A stretch of 64,000 nucleotides of DNA from Ignavibacteria bacterium. Its GTDB lineage: Bacteria > Bacteroidota > Ignavibacteria > Ignavibacteriales > Ignavibacteriaceae. The stretch covers positions 62,001 through 126,000 of the forward strand of contig JAFLBV010000002.1 of the NCBI GenBank assembly GCA_017302895.1, read 5' to 3'. The notes beneath the pieces are model-generated. The model made no database searches and was not told the origin of the DNA. It saw nothing but the letters and a program-made list of their open reading frames with translations. Position 1 is the stretch's first letter; every line of letters begins with the position of its first letter. Shown here piece after piece: positions 29,571-38,660 of the stretch. The translations under genes were made by a program, and so were the position numbers.

Positions 29571-29604
29571 TTGACTCGGTACTATACTACGGTGCGTATA
29601 TTTG
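29571..29604 (+). promoter_or_regulatory. mer promoter/operator
   Basis: TTGACT (29571-29576), 20 bp, then TATATTTG (29597-29604). The upstream box is the classical mer -35, and the downstream box is a perfect Bacteroidota TAnnTTTG. The spacer holds an imperfect dyad, CGGTACTATACTACGG, where MerR operators lie. merR starts at 29631 and is the first gene of the transcript, so autoregulation is expected. Confidence 0.65.
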
Positions 29605-29630
29605 TGAAGTACGAAAAAAGGAATTAAAAA

Positions 29631-30032
29631 ATGGTTGAATATTTTGTAGGTCAATTGGCAAAAGATGCCGGAATTAATGTGGAGAGTATCCGCTATTATG
29701 AAAAGCAAGGACTTCTTCCCAAACCAAAGCGTAGAGATTCGCATTACAGAATCTATGATGAAGTGGATTTACACCGATTACTTTTCATTAAACGAGCTAA
29801 AGAACTTGGTTTTACGCTTAAAGAAATTAAGGAGTTGTTAAGGTTGAGAATCGATGACGATGCAAAATGCGGAGATATCAAACATCTGACTGAACAAAAA
29901 CTGAGAGATGTGGAGAATAGAATTAGAGACTTAAAAAAGATCAAAACCGTTCTTGTTAAACTCATAGACCAATGCATTAATGAAGAAGTATCATCAGAAG
30001 AATGCCCGATTCTTGAATCAATCAAATTTTAA
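29631..30032 (+). CDS. merR: Mercury-responsive MerR regulator
   Basis: The 133-residue protein has an N-terminal winged helix (IRYYEKQGLL), a dimerisation coiled coil and three cysteines (C80, C115, C125). These match the Hg(II)-binding Cys of classical MerR, although C115 and C125 are 10 rather than 9 residues apart. MerR represses the mer promoter without Hg(II) and twists it open when Hg(II) is bound. The gene comes first and runs with the structural genes, as in Gram-positive mer operons, instead of being divergent as in Tn21/Tn501. Confidence 0.92.
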   Translation: MVEYFVGQLAKDAGINVESIRYYEKQGLLPKPKRRDSHYRIYDEVDLHRLLFIKRAKELGFTLKEIKELLRLRIDDDAKCGDIKHLTEQKLRDVENRIRDLKKIKTVLVKLIDQCINEEVSSEECPILESIKF

Positions 30033-30045
30033 TATTGGAGAAAAA

Positions 30046-30678
30046 ATGAAAAGTAAATTATTATCAGGTAGCGGAATTGTAACTGCACTTCTCGCATCGC
30101 TTTGCTGTATTACGCCTGTGCTTGCCGTGCTTGGTGGTTTGGGAGGAATAGCTACTACTTTTTCTTTCCTTGAACCGTTGAGACCTTATCTTATTGGACT
30201 AACGGTTATCGTTTTGGGATATGCATTTTATAAAACATACGCGCAAAAAGAAAATGATGCAATTGAATGCGCTTGTTCAACCGATGAATTGTCTGACAAC
30301 AAAGCAGTAAAGATCAAATTCATTAACTCAAAGAAATTCCTTTGGATTATTACTGCTGTTAGTGTAATGCTAATTACATTTCCGTATTACTCGGCAGCTT
30401 TTTTCCCAACTGAAATAGAAGATATTGTAATAATACAATCTAATAATATCGTTAAATCCAAGGTGAACATAGAGGGAATGAGTTGCATCGCCTGTGAAAA
30501 GTCAGTTGATCATGCGCTTAAATCAAAAAAAGGTGTTGTTAGTGCAACATCATCTTACAAAACCGGTACTGCCTATGTTGAGTATGACACGACAAAAGTT
30601 AAACCAGAACAACTTAAAAAGGTTGTTGAGGATAAAGTTGGCTATAAAGTGACGAGCATTGAAAATATAGCAAAATAA
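30046..30678 (+). CDS. merT: MerT-MerP fusion: mercuric ion transporter
   Basis: The 210-residue protein joins a MerT-like membrane part to a MerP-like domain. Helix 1 carries the Hg(II) pair C20-C21, a loop carries C75 and C77, a further helix ends near residue 120, and the C-terminal heavy-metal-associated domain has GMSCIAC (C147, C150). MerT moves Hg(II) into the cytoplasm for reduction, and here the metal-capturing domain is covalently tethered. ATG 30046 follows TTGGAG; the frame extends upstream to 29980 but that overlaps merR. It sits between merR and merA. Confidence 0.9.
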   Translation: MKSKLLSGSGIVTALLASLCCITPVLAVLGGLGGIATTFSFLEPLRPYLIGLTVIVLGYAFYKTYAQKENDAIECACSTDELSDNKAVKIKFINSKKFLWIITAVSVMLITFPYYSAAFFPTEIEDIVIIQSNNIVKSKVNIEGMSCIACEKSVDHALKSKKGVVSATSSYKTGTAYVEYDTTKVKPEQLKKVVEDKVGYKVTSIENIAK

Positions 30679-30753
30679 GAAGATGTTTTCAGAAATTAGT
30701 GCCACGAAATTCCTAAATAAATTTAATAACGGAAAACAAATTGAAAGATTAAA

Positions 30754-32397
30754 ATGACTATTCAGACAATAGACCTGGAAATAAGTGGAATGACTTGCGA
30801 TCATTGCTCAAAAACAATTGAGAATAAAGTCTCAGCAATCGATGGTTTAGTCGATGTGTCTGTTAGCTACCCGGATAAGAGAGGTAAATTCCAATATGAT
30901 TCTGATAAAACTTCAGCAACTGAAATTATTACTGTTATCAATTCTATTGGTAGCTATAAAGTGGTTGATGATATTAAAGGATTGAGCGACGAAAACTCTA
31001 AATATGATTTAATAATTATCGGTGGTGGTTCAGCAGCTTTTTCAGCAGCAATTAAAGCCAGTGAGTTTAAGAAAAAAGTATTGATGATTAATGAAGGACT
31101 TCCTGTGGGGGGTACCTGCGTTAATGTTGGATGTATCCCATCCAAAACATTAATTCGTGCAGCAGAACAATTCCATATTTCAAATTATCCCGGATTTACG
31201 GGAATTAAATGCGGAAAAAGTCAGATTGACTTTAATGACATAATTCGGCAAAAAACAGAATTAATAAACGGATTACGAAACGCAAAGTATGTTGATATTA
31301 TTCAAGATGATCCAAATGTAACTTTCAAAAAGGCATTTGCTAAATTTTTCGATAAAAATACGGTTGAAGCTGATGGTAAAAAATTTACTGCTGAAAATAT
31401 TCTTATTGCCACCGGGTCCACTACTTTCATCCCGACAATTCCCGGTCTGGAAGAAGCCGGCTATTTAACAAACGAAAATCTTTATGAATTAAAAGAACTT
31501 CCTGAGCACTTAATCGTAATTGGCGGACGATATATCGCATTGGAAAATGCCCAAATGTTTGCAAGATTTGGTTCAAGGCTCACTATTCTTCAAAGGTCGA
31601 GCCGAATTCTTTACGATGAAATGCCGGATGTTACTGAGACGCTGAGAGAATTATTAGAGGCAGAAGGAATATCAATTTTAACTGATACGAAAATAAAATC
31701 GGTTGTAAAAAGAGAGGGAAAGACCTTGATCAATGTTACAGTTAATGGAAATGATCAAGTTATTGAAGGGACTCACATTTTTGTCGCCACGGGAAGAATG
31801 GGTAATACTAAAGGTTGTGGTCTGGAAAAATCAGGGATCAAAATTCATAGCGGCAGTTTTATAGACACGAATGAATTTATGCAAACATCAATTCCGAATA
31901 TCTACGCTGCCGGTGATGTCACAGGGGAGTATTTATTTGTTTACTCAGCTGCTTATGAAGGTTCGCTCGCAGTTCAAAATATGTATGATGAGATAAAAAC
32001 CAAAAAAGACTATGCTATTTTTCCCTGGGTTGTCTTTACCGATCCGCAGATTGCAGGAGTAGGGATGGATGAAAGTATGGCTAAAAATAACAAAATTGAA
32101 TATGAAGTTTCCATAATTCAACTTAAAGATGTCCCTCGTTCACTTGCGGCACGAAATACAAAAGGATTTATTAAGCTTATCCGTAATAAAGAGAATGACA
32201 AATTAATTGGAGCGCGGATTTTAGCTTCCGAAGGTTCGGAATTGTTAATGGAAATTTCTCTTGCCATTAAATATGGAATTACCGTGAAGGAATTAAGAAA
32301 AATGTTTCATCCTTATCTTACTTTATCAGAAGGAGTAAAATTAGCAGCCATTAGTTTTGACAAAGATGTGAAGAAACTTAGCTGCTGTGCAATGTAA
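30754..32397 (+). CDS. merA: Mercuric reductase
   Basis: The 547-residue flavoprotein has an N-terminal heavy-metal domain (GMTCDHC, C15 and C18), an FAD-binding motif (IIGGGSAAFSAA) and a redox pair C122/C127 in GGTCVNVGCIPSK. An NAD(P)H-binding region (VIGGRYIALENAQ) and the C-terminal vicinal pair C544-C545 (SCCAM), which hands Hg(II) to the active site, complete it. All residues needed to reduce Hg(II) to Hg(0) are present. A 75-bp gap separates it from merT. No merB (organomercurial lyase) follows. Confidence 0.97.
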   Translation: MTIQTIDLEISGMTCDHCSKTIENKVSAIDGLVDVSVSYPDKRGKFQYDSDKTSATEIITVINSIGSYKVVDDIKGLSDENSKYDLIIIGGGSAAFSAAIKASEFKKKVLMINEGLPVGGTCVNVGCIPSKTLIRAAEQFHISNYPGFTGIKCGKSQIDFNDIIRQKTELINGLRNAKYVDIIQDDPNVTFKKAFAKFFDKNTVEADGKKFTAENILIATGSTTFIPTIPGLEEAGYLTNENLYELKELPEHLIVIGGRYIALENAQMFARFGSRLTILQRSSRILYDEMPDVTETLRELLEAEGISILTDTKIKSVVKREGKTLINVTVNGNDQVIEGTHIFVATGRMGNTKGCGLEKSGIKIHSGSFIDTNEFMQTSIPNIYAAGDVTGEYLFVYSAAYEGSLAVQNMYDEIKTKKDYAIFPWVVFTDPQIAGVGMDESMAKNNKIEYEVSIIQLKDVPRSLAARNTKGFIKLIRNKENDKLIGARILASEGSELLMEISLAIKYGITVKELRKMFHPYLTLSEGVKLAAISFDKDVKKLSCCAM

Positions 32398-32707
32398 ATT
32401 CTTAAGTAGCATTGTAATTAATAGATCATCATTAAAGAATTTTCTTGATTTAAACGGTTAGAATACACAAACAAAAAAGAGGCTGTCTCAAAAGGGGCAG
32501 CCTTTTTTGTTTTGTTCTCATAATTAGCACGAAGTGTCCCATCCTCAACCTGGTTCCAACTTATACATTACTGATTTATTGACTCCTCTCCCAACCATCA
32601 ATATTAGAAAGTGTAGTACCTTGTTTTCGCCAGAAAATTGACCAAAGCGTGTTAACATAAACATGTCCTAACCTATTGTAATATATAGTAGTTAAGAGGA
32701 ATATATA

Positions 32708-32739
32708 TTTGTGTATCCGATCAATTTTTTGTATTTTTG
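32708..32739 (+). promoter_or_regulatory. Transposase promoter, Bacteroidota type (copy B)
   Basis: This is identical to the copy A promoter: TTTG, 20 bp, TATTTTTG, ending 3 bp before the ATG at 32743. Confidence 0.5.
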
Positions 32740-32742
32740 CAT

Positions 32743-34314
32743 ATGAAAAAGACACCAAAAACCCCTGCATTCAAACCCTACGATCAGCACCAAATGTTTC
32801 TGTTTCCTCCTTCAATTGAGGATATGATACCCAAGGAGCATCCTGTTCGTGTGGTAAACTCAATTCTTGATAAAATTAACTATACATCTTTGTTCGACCG
32901 ATATCCGGGTGGAGGGACTTCCAGTTATAATCCCGTGATGCTTGTAAAGGTAATCGTTTATTCCTACCTTAACAATATTTACACCAGTCGAAAGATAGAA
33001 GCTGCCCTAAAGGAAAATATTCATCACATGTGGATAAGCGGTATGCAGCAACCTGATCACAATTCAATAAACAGGTTCCGCAAGGATAAGCTGAGTCTAT
33101 CCCTGAAAAACCTCTTTACACAGGTGGTTGAACTACTGGTAGAACAGAAAGTCTTGAGCATAAAAGAGTTGTATTTAGACGGTACAAAGATAGAGGCGAA
33201 TGCCAATAAATATACCTTTGTTTGGGGCAATGCCATCAAATCAAACAAAGAGAAAATGAAGAGACAGCTTAAGGATATTTGGGAATTTGCTCAAACACAG
33301 GCCTCAGAGGATGAGAAGGAAGATTTTCCCTTTGAGTACCATGAGCCCGATCCTGAGAGTGTCAAGGAGGCAATAGAGAGGATTAATAAATCTCTGGCAG
33401 ACAGCGAGGCCGAGGTACCGGCAAAGCTAAAGCAGAAGTTGAAATACGCAGAGAAGAACTGGCCGGTGAATCTGAAGAAATATCAGGAGCAGGAGGGTAT
33501 ACTTGGTGAGAGGAAGTCGTATAGCAAGACAGATAAAGATGCGACATTCATGCGGATGAAGGAAGATCACATGATGAACGGGCAGTTAAAAGCGGGTTAT
33601 AATGTAGAGATAGCAACGAACAACCAGTTAGTGGTAAGTTATGATATTTTCCAGAAACCTGCTGATGCAACGACATTACCTGATGTAGTAAAGGGAATAC
33701 AGCAAGAGTATGGAGAGAGCCCTGAGTACTTAATTGCGGATGCGGGTTATGGGTCTGAGGAGAATTACCAGTTCCTACATAAGGAGGGAATAAAGGGAGT
33801 AATAAAGTACAATTACTATGATGCTAAGAAGAAGAGAAAAAGTAAGTACCCATTCAGTCACGAGAATCTTTACTATAATCAGGAAGAGGATTGTTTAATC
33901 TGTCCGATGGGTCAGAGAATGGATAATGTAGGAAAACGGCACAGAAAAACAGAAAATGGTTACACACTTGAGTTGAGCAGGTACAAGGCGAAGAACTGTG
34001 AGGGATGTCCACTTCGGGGAGCATGTCACAAAGGTGCCGGGGAGAGAATTATAGAAATAAGTCATACAGGGAGAGAACTAAGACAGAAGGCGGAAGAGAT
34101 ACTCGAATCAGAGACCGGAGCAGAACTCTACAGACGGAGAAAGATAGATGTGGAGCCGGTCTTCGGAAACATAAAGCAAAACATGGGATTTACGAGGTTC
34201 ACACTTCGAGGAAAGAAGGGTGTGCTGACAGAGTTGGGATTGGTAGCTTTTGCTCACAATTTTAGAAAGATAATATTAGGCAAAATGTTCGAATTTACCC
34301 CAAATTTTGCTTAA
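32743..34314 (+). CDS. IS1182-family transposase, copy B
   Basis: This gene is identical at the nucleotide level to the transposase at 27829-29400, with the same predicted catalytic D146, D333 and E471 and the same cysteine cluster. An intact second copy in direct orientation means the mer cargo could be lost by recombination between the two, or moved by transposition using the outer ends. The ATG at 32743 is preferred over TTG 32737. Confidence 0.95.
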   Translation: MKKTPKTPAFKPYDQHQMFLFPPSIEDMIPKEHPVRVVNSILDKINYTSLFDRYPGGGTSSYNPVMLVKVIVYSYLNNIYTSRKIEAALKENIHHMWISGMQQPDHNSINRFRKDKLSLSLKNLFTQVVELLVEQKVLSIKELYLDGTKIEANANKYTFVWGNAIKSNKEKMKRQLKDIWEFAQTQASEDEKEDFPFEYHEPDPESVKEAIERINKSLADSEAEVPAKLKQKLKYAEKNWPVNLKKYQEQEGILGERKSYSKTDKDATFMRMKEDHMMNGQLKAGYNVEIATNNQLVVSYDIFQKPADATTLPDVVKGIQQEYGESPEYLIADAGYGSEENYQFLHKEGIKGVIKYNYYDAKKKRKSKYPFSHENLYYNQEEDCLICPMGQRMDNVGKRHRKTENGYTLELSRYKAKNCEGCPLRGACHKGAGERIIEISHTGRELRQKAEEILESETGAELYRRRKIDVEPVFGNIKQNMGFTRFTLRGKKGVLTELGLVAFAHNFRKIILGKMFEFTPNFA

Positions 34315-34337
34315 AAAAGGGTTAATACCCTTTTTTT
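34313..34337 (+). terminator. Transposase terminator, copy B
   Basis: The same AAAAAAGGGT/ACCCTTTTTT hairpin with a TAAT loop as in copy A. Confidence 0.7.
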
Positions 34338-34460
34338 GTGATCAAAAAACACAAAAGTTACTTTGGTTAATGAACAATTACAAGTTTTGTTCAAAAAACT
34401 GGTAAAATGACAAAAAAAAGAGGCTGCTGGATAATTACTATCGAGACAGCCTCTTTTTTA

Positions 34461-37400
34461 TTAATTAACAGCTTCTTTTCTTTTTAGCAATTTTTTGATT
34501 CTGGCTCCTGTGTTATCCACAAGTTCATAAACCACAGGAACAAGAACGAGGGTAAGAAGCAGGGAACTTGACAGACCACCTATAATGCCCCAGGCAAGTC
34601 CTGATTTCCACTCTGATCCATCACTTGATGACATTGCTATTGGTATCATACCCATGATCATCGTAAGGGTTGTCATCACGATTGGTCTCAACCTCGATCT
34701 TCCGGCTTCAACAAGTGCATCTCTTGATGAAACCCCTTGTTCAAGTTTCATCTGGTTTGCCCGGTCAACGAGGAGAATAGCATTTTTCGCCACCAGTCCA
34801 ACAAGCATTACTATTCCGAGCATGGAGAAAATTGATAGAGATTTCATCGCCATCGCAAGGGCAAGAAGTGCTCCAACCATGGCAACCGGTATTGAAAAGA
34901 GCACTACAAAAGGATATACCCAGTTATCGTATAAAGCAACCATAATCAGATACACGAACAAGATTGCCGCAGTAAGTGCAAGGAACATGCTGGAGAATGA
35001 TTCACCCTGCATCTTTACATCTCCCATGTACTTGAAGGTCACACCTGCAGGGAAATTAACTTTTGCTCTTGCAATATCAATGTCCTGAGCGATAGAACCG
35101 GTGGGTCTTCCAACTGCCTGCGAGTAAACATAGAGAGCGTTACTTCTGTCGGTTCTTGTCAATTTTGAAGGACCTGTTGTCGACTCAAGTGTAGCAAACT
35201 GACTTAGCTTAACCTGTTTTCCGGTTCGCGAAGTAAATATCATTTCCTCGAGCGAAGAGGTTTTATTTCGGGAGACATTATCGAGCATGATTCTGATATC
35301 AAACTCGTTCCGGCCGTCCCGGAATTTGGTGTTATTATCACCTGTAAAAGCGATTCTTAATGTCTGTCCCACTTCTGCAAGAGTCAGTCCGTAGCTCGCC
35401 ATAAGTCTTCTGTTGACTTTGACAGAAATTTCTTTCTTACCCTGTTCAGAAGATAGTCTGACATCAGCAGTACCCGGTACTTTTTTGATGACTTCGGCGA
35501 GTTTTTCGGCGGCTACTCTTACACTGTCGAGGTTAGCACCGGAAACCACGAGCATAATCGGCGTTTGATTGGCAGTACCAAAAATACCAATTGGATTAAC
35601 ATGAACTTTTAATCCTGGCCTAGCATTCAACTTCTGGCGTATTTCTTCACTTATCTCATCGGTTGATCTTTTTCTCTCTTTTCTTGGGATCAGCGTTACA
35701 TCGATAGAAGATATATTGTTGGCATTTTGACCGAGCATTCCTTCTGCTGCAAGTCCGGCAGTCGTGTTAATTCTTTTGACCTCCGGAATCTGAGAAATTA
35801 TCTTTTCAATTTCCATCGATTTGAAATTTGTTTCCCTGATATTGGTTGACGATGGCATCTCGACAACGACAGTAAATTCACCTCTGTCTGCGACAGTCAT
35901 AAATTCTCCACCTATGAAGCCGAGAGGGACGAGACTTAAAGAGCCCAGAAAAAGAACTGTAGTAACAAGGAACACTGTTTTCTTATGGTTCAGACCCCAT
36001 TTTAGAAGTGCAATGTAATCCTCGGTCAACTTTTTGAATGCTCTCTCAAATCCGTTAACAAATCTGCCGAAGAGTGTATTTTCGGAGAACTTTTCAATGT
36101 TCGAGAACCTTGATGCCAGCATTGGAGTAATCGTAAACGAAACCAGCAGACTCATAAGAGTGGATACTACAACAACGAGAGAAAACTGCCTCAAAATATT
36201 ACCCACGATACCCGTTACTAAAGCAAGCGGAAGGAAAACCGCCACATCCACAAGGGTAATTGACAGAGCGGCAAATCCAATCTCATTTCTTCCTTTCAGA
36301 GCTGCAACCCGTCTGTCCGCACCTTTTTCCAGGTGGTGATAAATATTTTCCAGCACCACGATAGAATCGTCGACGAGGATACCCACGACGAGAGACAGAG
36401 CCAACAGGGTCATCAGGTTGAGTGTAAATCCAAACGCATATATCGCTATAAAGGTGGAAATCAAGGATGATGGAATTGCGATCAATACGATTACCGAGTT
36501 CCTGAATGAATGCAGGAATAGAAGCATCACAAGCGCAACAAGAACCACCGCGATTGCAAGATCTTCTTTTACAGCATCGGCTGCAGCGATAGTATAGAGC
36601 GAACCATCCTGAGCAATATCGAACTTTAAATTGATATTCGAATACTGTTTTTCAAGTTCGAGGAGGGTTTGCTTACTTACTTTTGCAACTTCCACTGCGT
36701 TAGCGTCCGATTGCTTTTGTATGAGCACTCCCACAGATGGAACTCCATCAATACGCGATTGCTGGGTGAATTCCTTGGTGCCATCAATAACTTCCGCGAC
36801 ATCGCTTAGCATTATGTCTGAGCCATTGAAGTTTCGCAGAATCACCATATTTCGAAGATCGTCGATATTATTGAACTTACCTGCGATTCTGACCACATAT
36901 TGTGCATCAGCGTCTTTGATTGCACCCGCAGGAAAATCCAGATTTGAAGCCCGGATAATCTGAGTGACTGTATTTATTGAAAGATTGTAACTCTTTAATT
37001 TCTGCTCATTTAGGAGGATTTGAATTTCGCGTTCCTGACCTCCCACAAATGAAATTTGAGCAACACCTTTTACCTGTGCGAGTTCAGGCTTCACAAAATC
37101 ATTCAGAAAGGTTCTAAACTCGTTTGGTGGAAGGTTGCTTGTTGTACCGATTCTTAAAATGGGGATCTCATCAAGAGCAATTTTAAGAAGTGTAGGCGGA
37201 TCGATGTCATCCGGGAGCTTTGCCACTATCTGGTTTACTCTTCTTTGAGCATCCTGTAGAGCAAGATCTATATTCACAGACTGATTAAACTCAACTGTAA
37301 TGAGGGATAAATTTTCTGAAGAAGTTGCATTTACAGTGGATACCTGATCCTGTCCGGAGACTGCATCTTCAATTATTTTGGTAACCGAAGTTTCCACTTC

Positions 37401-37571
37401 ATCGGGTGATGCACCCGGATAAGTGGTAATGATCACTATTACAGGGGGGCTGATTTTTGGGAGCAACTCATAGCTCAGTTGCTGGTAACTGAAAAGTCCT
37501 AAAAGAATCAGTACCGTAAACAGAACAATGATCAGGGAGGGTCGCTTGATCGATAATTCAGTAATTGTCAT
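34461..37571 (-). CDS. RND efflux transporter, AcrB/HAE1 type
   Basis: The 1036-residue pump has an N-terminal SIKRPSLIIVLF, first-loop YPGASPDEVE and TMH4 with SLVVGILVDDSIVVLEN. This carries the adjacent DD of the proton relay seen in hydrophobe/amphiphile pumps and differs from the HME pump at 24435. Likely substrates are drugs, detergents or lipids. It is the third gene of a TolC-adaptor-RND operon on the minus strand, 15 bp after the adaptor. Copy B of the IS abuts the stop codon, so the native terminator, if any, has been displaced. Confidence 0.95.
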   Translation of the reverse strand: MTITELSIKRPSLIIVLFTVLILLGLFSYQQLSYELLPKISPPVIVIITTYPGASPDEVETSVTKIIEDAVSGQDQVSTVNATSSENLSLITVEFNQSVNIDLALQDAQRRVNQIVAKLPDDIDPPTLLKIALDEIPILRIGTTSNLPPNEFRTFLNDFVKPELAQVKGVAQISFVGGQEREIQILLNEQKLKSYNLSINTVTQIIRASNLDFPAGAIKDADAQYVVRIAGKFNNIDDLRNMVILRNFNGSDIMLSDVAEVIDGTKEFTQQSRIDGVPSVGVLIQKQSDANAVEVAKVSKQTLLELEKQYSNINLKFDIAQDGSLYTIAAADAVKEDLAIAVVLVALVMLLFLHSFRNSVIVLIAIPSSLISTFIAIYAFGFTLNLMTLLALSLVVGILVDDSIVVLENIYHHLEKGADRRVAALKGRNEIGFAALSITLVDVAVFLPLALVTGIVGNILRQFSLVVVVSTLMSLLVSFTITPMLASRFSNIEKFSENTLFGRFVNGFERAFKKLTEDYIALLKWGLNHKKTVFLVTTVLFLGSLSLVPLGFIGGEFMTVADRGEFTVVVEMPSSTNIRETNFKSMEIEKIISQIPEVKRINTTAGLAAEGMLGQNANNISSIDVTLIPRKERKRSTDEISEEIRQKLNARPGLKVHVNPIGIFGTANQTPIMLVVSGANLDSVRVAAEKLAEVIKKVPGTADVRLSSEQGKKEISVKVNRRLMASYGLTLAEVGQTLRIAFTGDNNTKFRDGRNEFDIRIMLDNVSRNKTSSLEEMIFTSRTGKQVKLSQFATLESTTGPSKLTRTDRSNALYVYSQAVGRPTGSIAQDIDIARAKVNFPAGVTFKYMGDVKMQGESFSSMFLALTAAILFVYLIMVALYDNWVYPFVVLFSIPVAMVGALLALAMAMKSLSIFSMLGIVMLVGLVAKNAILLVDRANQMKLEQGVSSRDALVEAGRSRLRPIVMTTLTMIMGMIPIAMSSSDGSEWKSGLAWGIIGGLSSSLLLTLVLVPVVYELVDNTGARIKKLLKRKEAVN

Positions 37572-37586
37572 TTTTTGTTCTCAAAC

Positions 37587-38639
37587 TTATTTTGATTTAA
37601 CGATATTTACAGGACTGCCATCTCTCAAATTTACCTGACCCGATATTGCGATCTGATCACCTTTTTCTATTCCTGAAAGAATCTCGATATTCGTTCCGGT
37701 TTCGATTCCGGTTGTTACTTTTTTCAGTTTTGCAACATTATTCTCGATGATAAAGACTTGAGCATCTGCTGTGCTTCCGATAATCGCAGTTCTGGGGACA
37801 ACCACCGATTCTCTATTCACTCTTCTGTTAAATTCAACATCGACATTCATCCCGGCTTTCAAATTTTTGTTATTCAAAATGACAAGTTCCACCGGGAAAC
37901 TGTGGACTTCATCACCTTTCACACCGATTGATTTGATTCGTGCACTAAATTCCTTACCGGGGAAAATATCGGTAGTAATTGTGGCGAGATCACCGTTCTT
38001 TAGAAAAAATACATCACTTTCAGCAACACTTACCTTTACTCGGGGAGCGCTGATATCAACAAGATTAACGACAACAGTTCCTCCAATCACATTACTACCG
38101 AGATTAACCATGCGCTGCGTAATCACCCCTGAGAAGGGGGCCTTTATTTTGGTATCTTCAACCTGTCTCCTTGCAATGGTCAGTTGAGCTTCTGAAGATT
38201 TGAATGCCAGTCTGTAGGCATCCACCTGTGCCTCGGTCGCAGAACCTTCTTTGAGAAGTGCTTCAAATTTTTCAAGGTCTTTCTTTGATTTTTCGTAATC
38301 AGCTTCCCTGAGTCGAAGAGCAGCTACTTTCAGTTCATCATCCACTTTAAATAGTATCTGACCGGCTTTAACCATATCGCCAACATCGCAATAAACCGCT
38401 CTTATTAGTCCGGGTGCCTCTGATACAACTGCCACTTCCTTATCAGCGAAAACCGTTCCAGTTTGCGTAAGTTTTTTATCAATAGTCTCGATTGCTGCCT
38501 CAATCACGGAGACTGCAACGGTGGTCATTTTTTTTGTTTCAACTTTTGCAGCCATTTTCTGTTTGTTGTTAAAAAGTACAAAAGCAATAACTCCAATTAT
38601 CGCTACAACAATCAGGATGTAAATAATCTTTTTTAGCAT
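37587..38639 (-). CDS. RND efflux periplasmic adaptor (HlyD/AcrA family)
   Basis: The 350-residue protein has an N-terminal membrane anchor (residues 1-27, no lipobox). The biotinyl-lipoyl half-motif is EAPGLIRAVYCDVGDMVKAGQILFKVDD, followed by a short coiled-coil hairpin, the second half-motif APFSGVITQRMVNLGSNV and a beta-barrel domain. It bridges the inner-membrane pump and the TolC channel. It lies 21 bp after the TolC gene and 15 bp before the RND gene. Confidence 0.92.
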   Translation of the reverse strand: MLKKIIYILIVVAIIGVIAFVLFNNKQKMAAKVETKKMTTVAVSVIEAAIETIDKKLTQTGTVFADKEVAVVSEAPGLIRAVYCDVGDMVKAGQILFKVDDELKVAALRLREADYEKSKKDLEKFEALLKEGSATEAQVDAYRLAFKSSEAQLTIARRQVEDTKIKAPFSGVITQRMVNLGSNVIGGTVVVNLVDISAPRVKVSVAESDVFFLKNGDLATITTDIFPGKEFSARIKSIGVKGDEVHSFPVELVILNNKNLKAGMNVDVEFNRRVNRESVVVPRTAIIGSTADAQVFIIENNVAKLKKVTTGIETGTNIEILSGIEKGDQIAISGQVNLRDGSPVNIVKSK

Positions 38640-38660
38640 TTTTTTCTCTTAAATTCTTTA

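Larger units (their letters stand above)
29545..32473. other. Mercury-resistance cargo of the composite transposon
   Basis: This 2.9-kb segment between the two direct IS copies holds only merR, a merT-merP fusion and merA, all on the plus strand. The whole unit runs from about 27560 to 34459. ATTA occurs directly outside both outer ends (27557-27560 and 34460-34463) and is a candidate target-site duplication; the inner IS ends show no matching repeat. This fits movement of the unit as a single composite transposon. Confidence 0.7.
32474..34458 (+). mobile_element. IS1182-like insertion sequence, copy B
   Basis: This is the second 1985-bp copy in the same orientation, 4914 bp downstream of copy A, with the same 16-bp terminal repeats (32474-32489 and 34443-34458). 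It is identical to copy A from 32474 to 34381, then differs clearly in about 40 bp before becoming nearly identical again at the right end. Its right end lies 2 bp beyond the last base of the minus-strand RND gene stop codon. It forms the right arm of the composite mer transposon. Confidence 0.93.
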
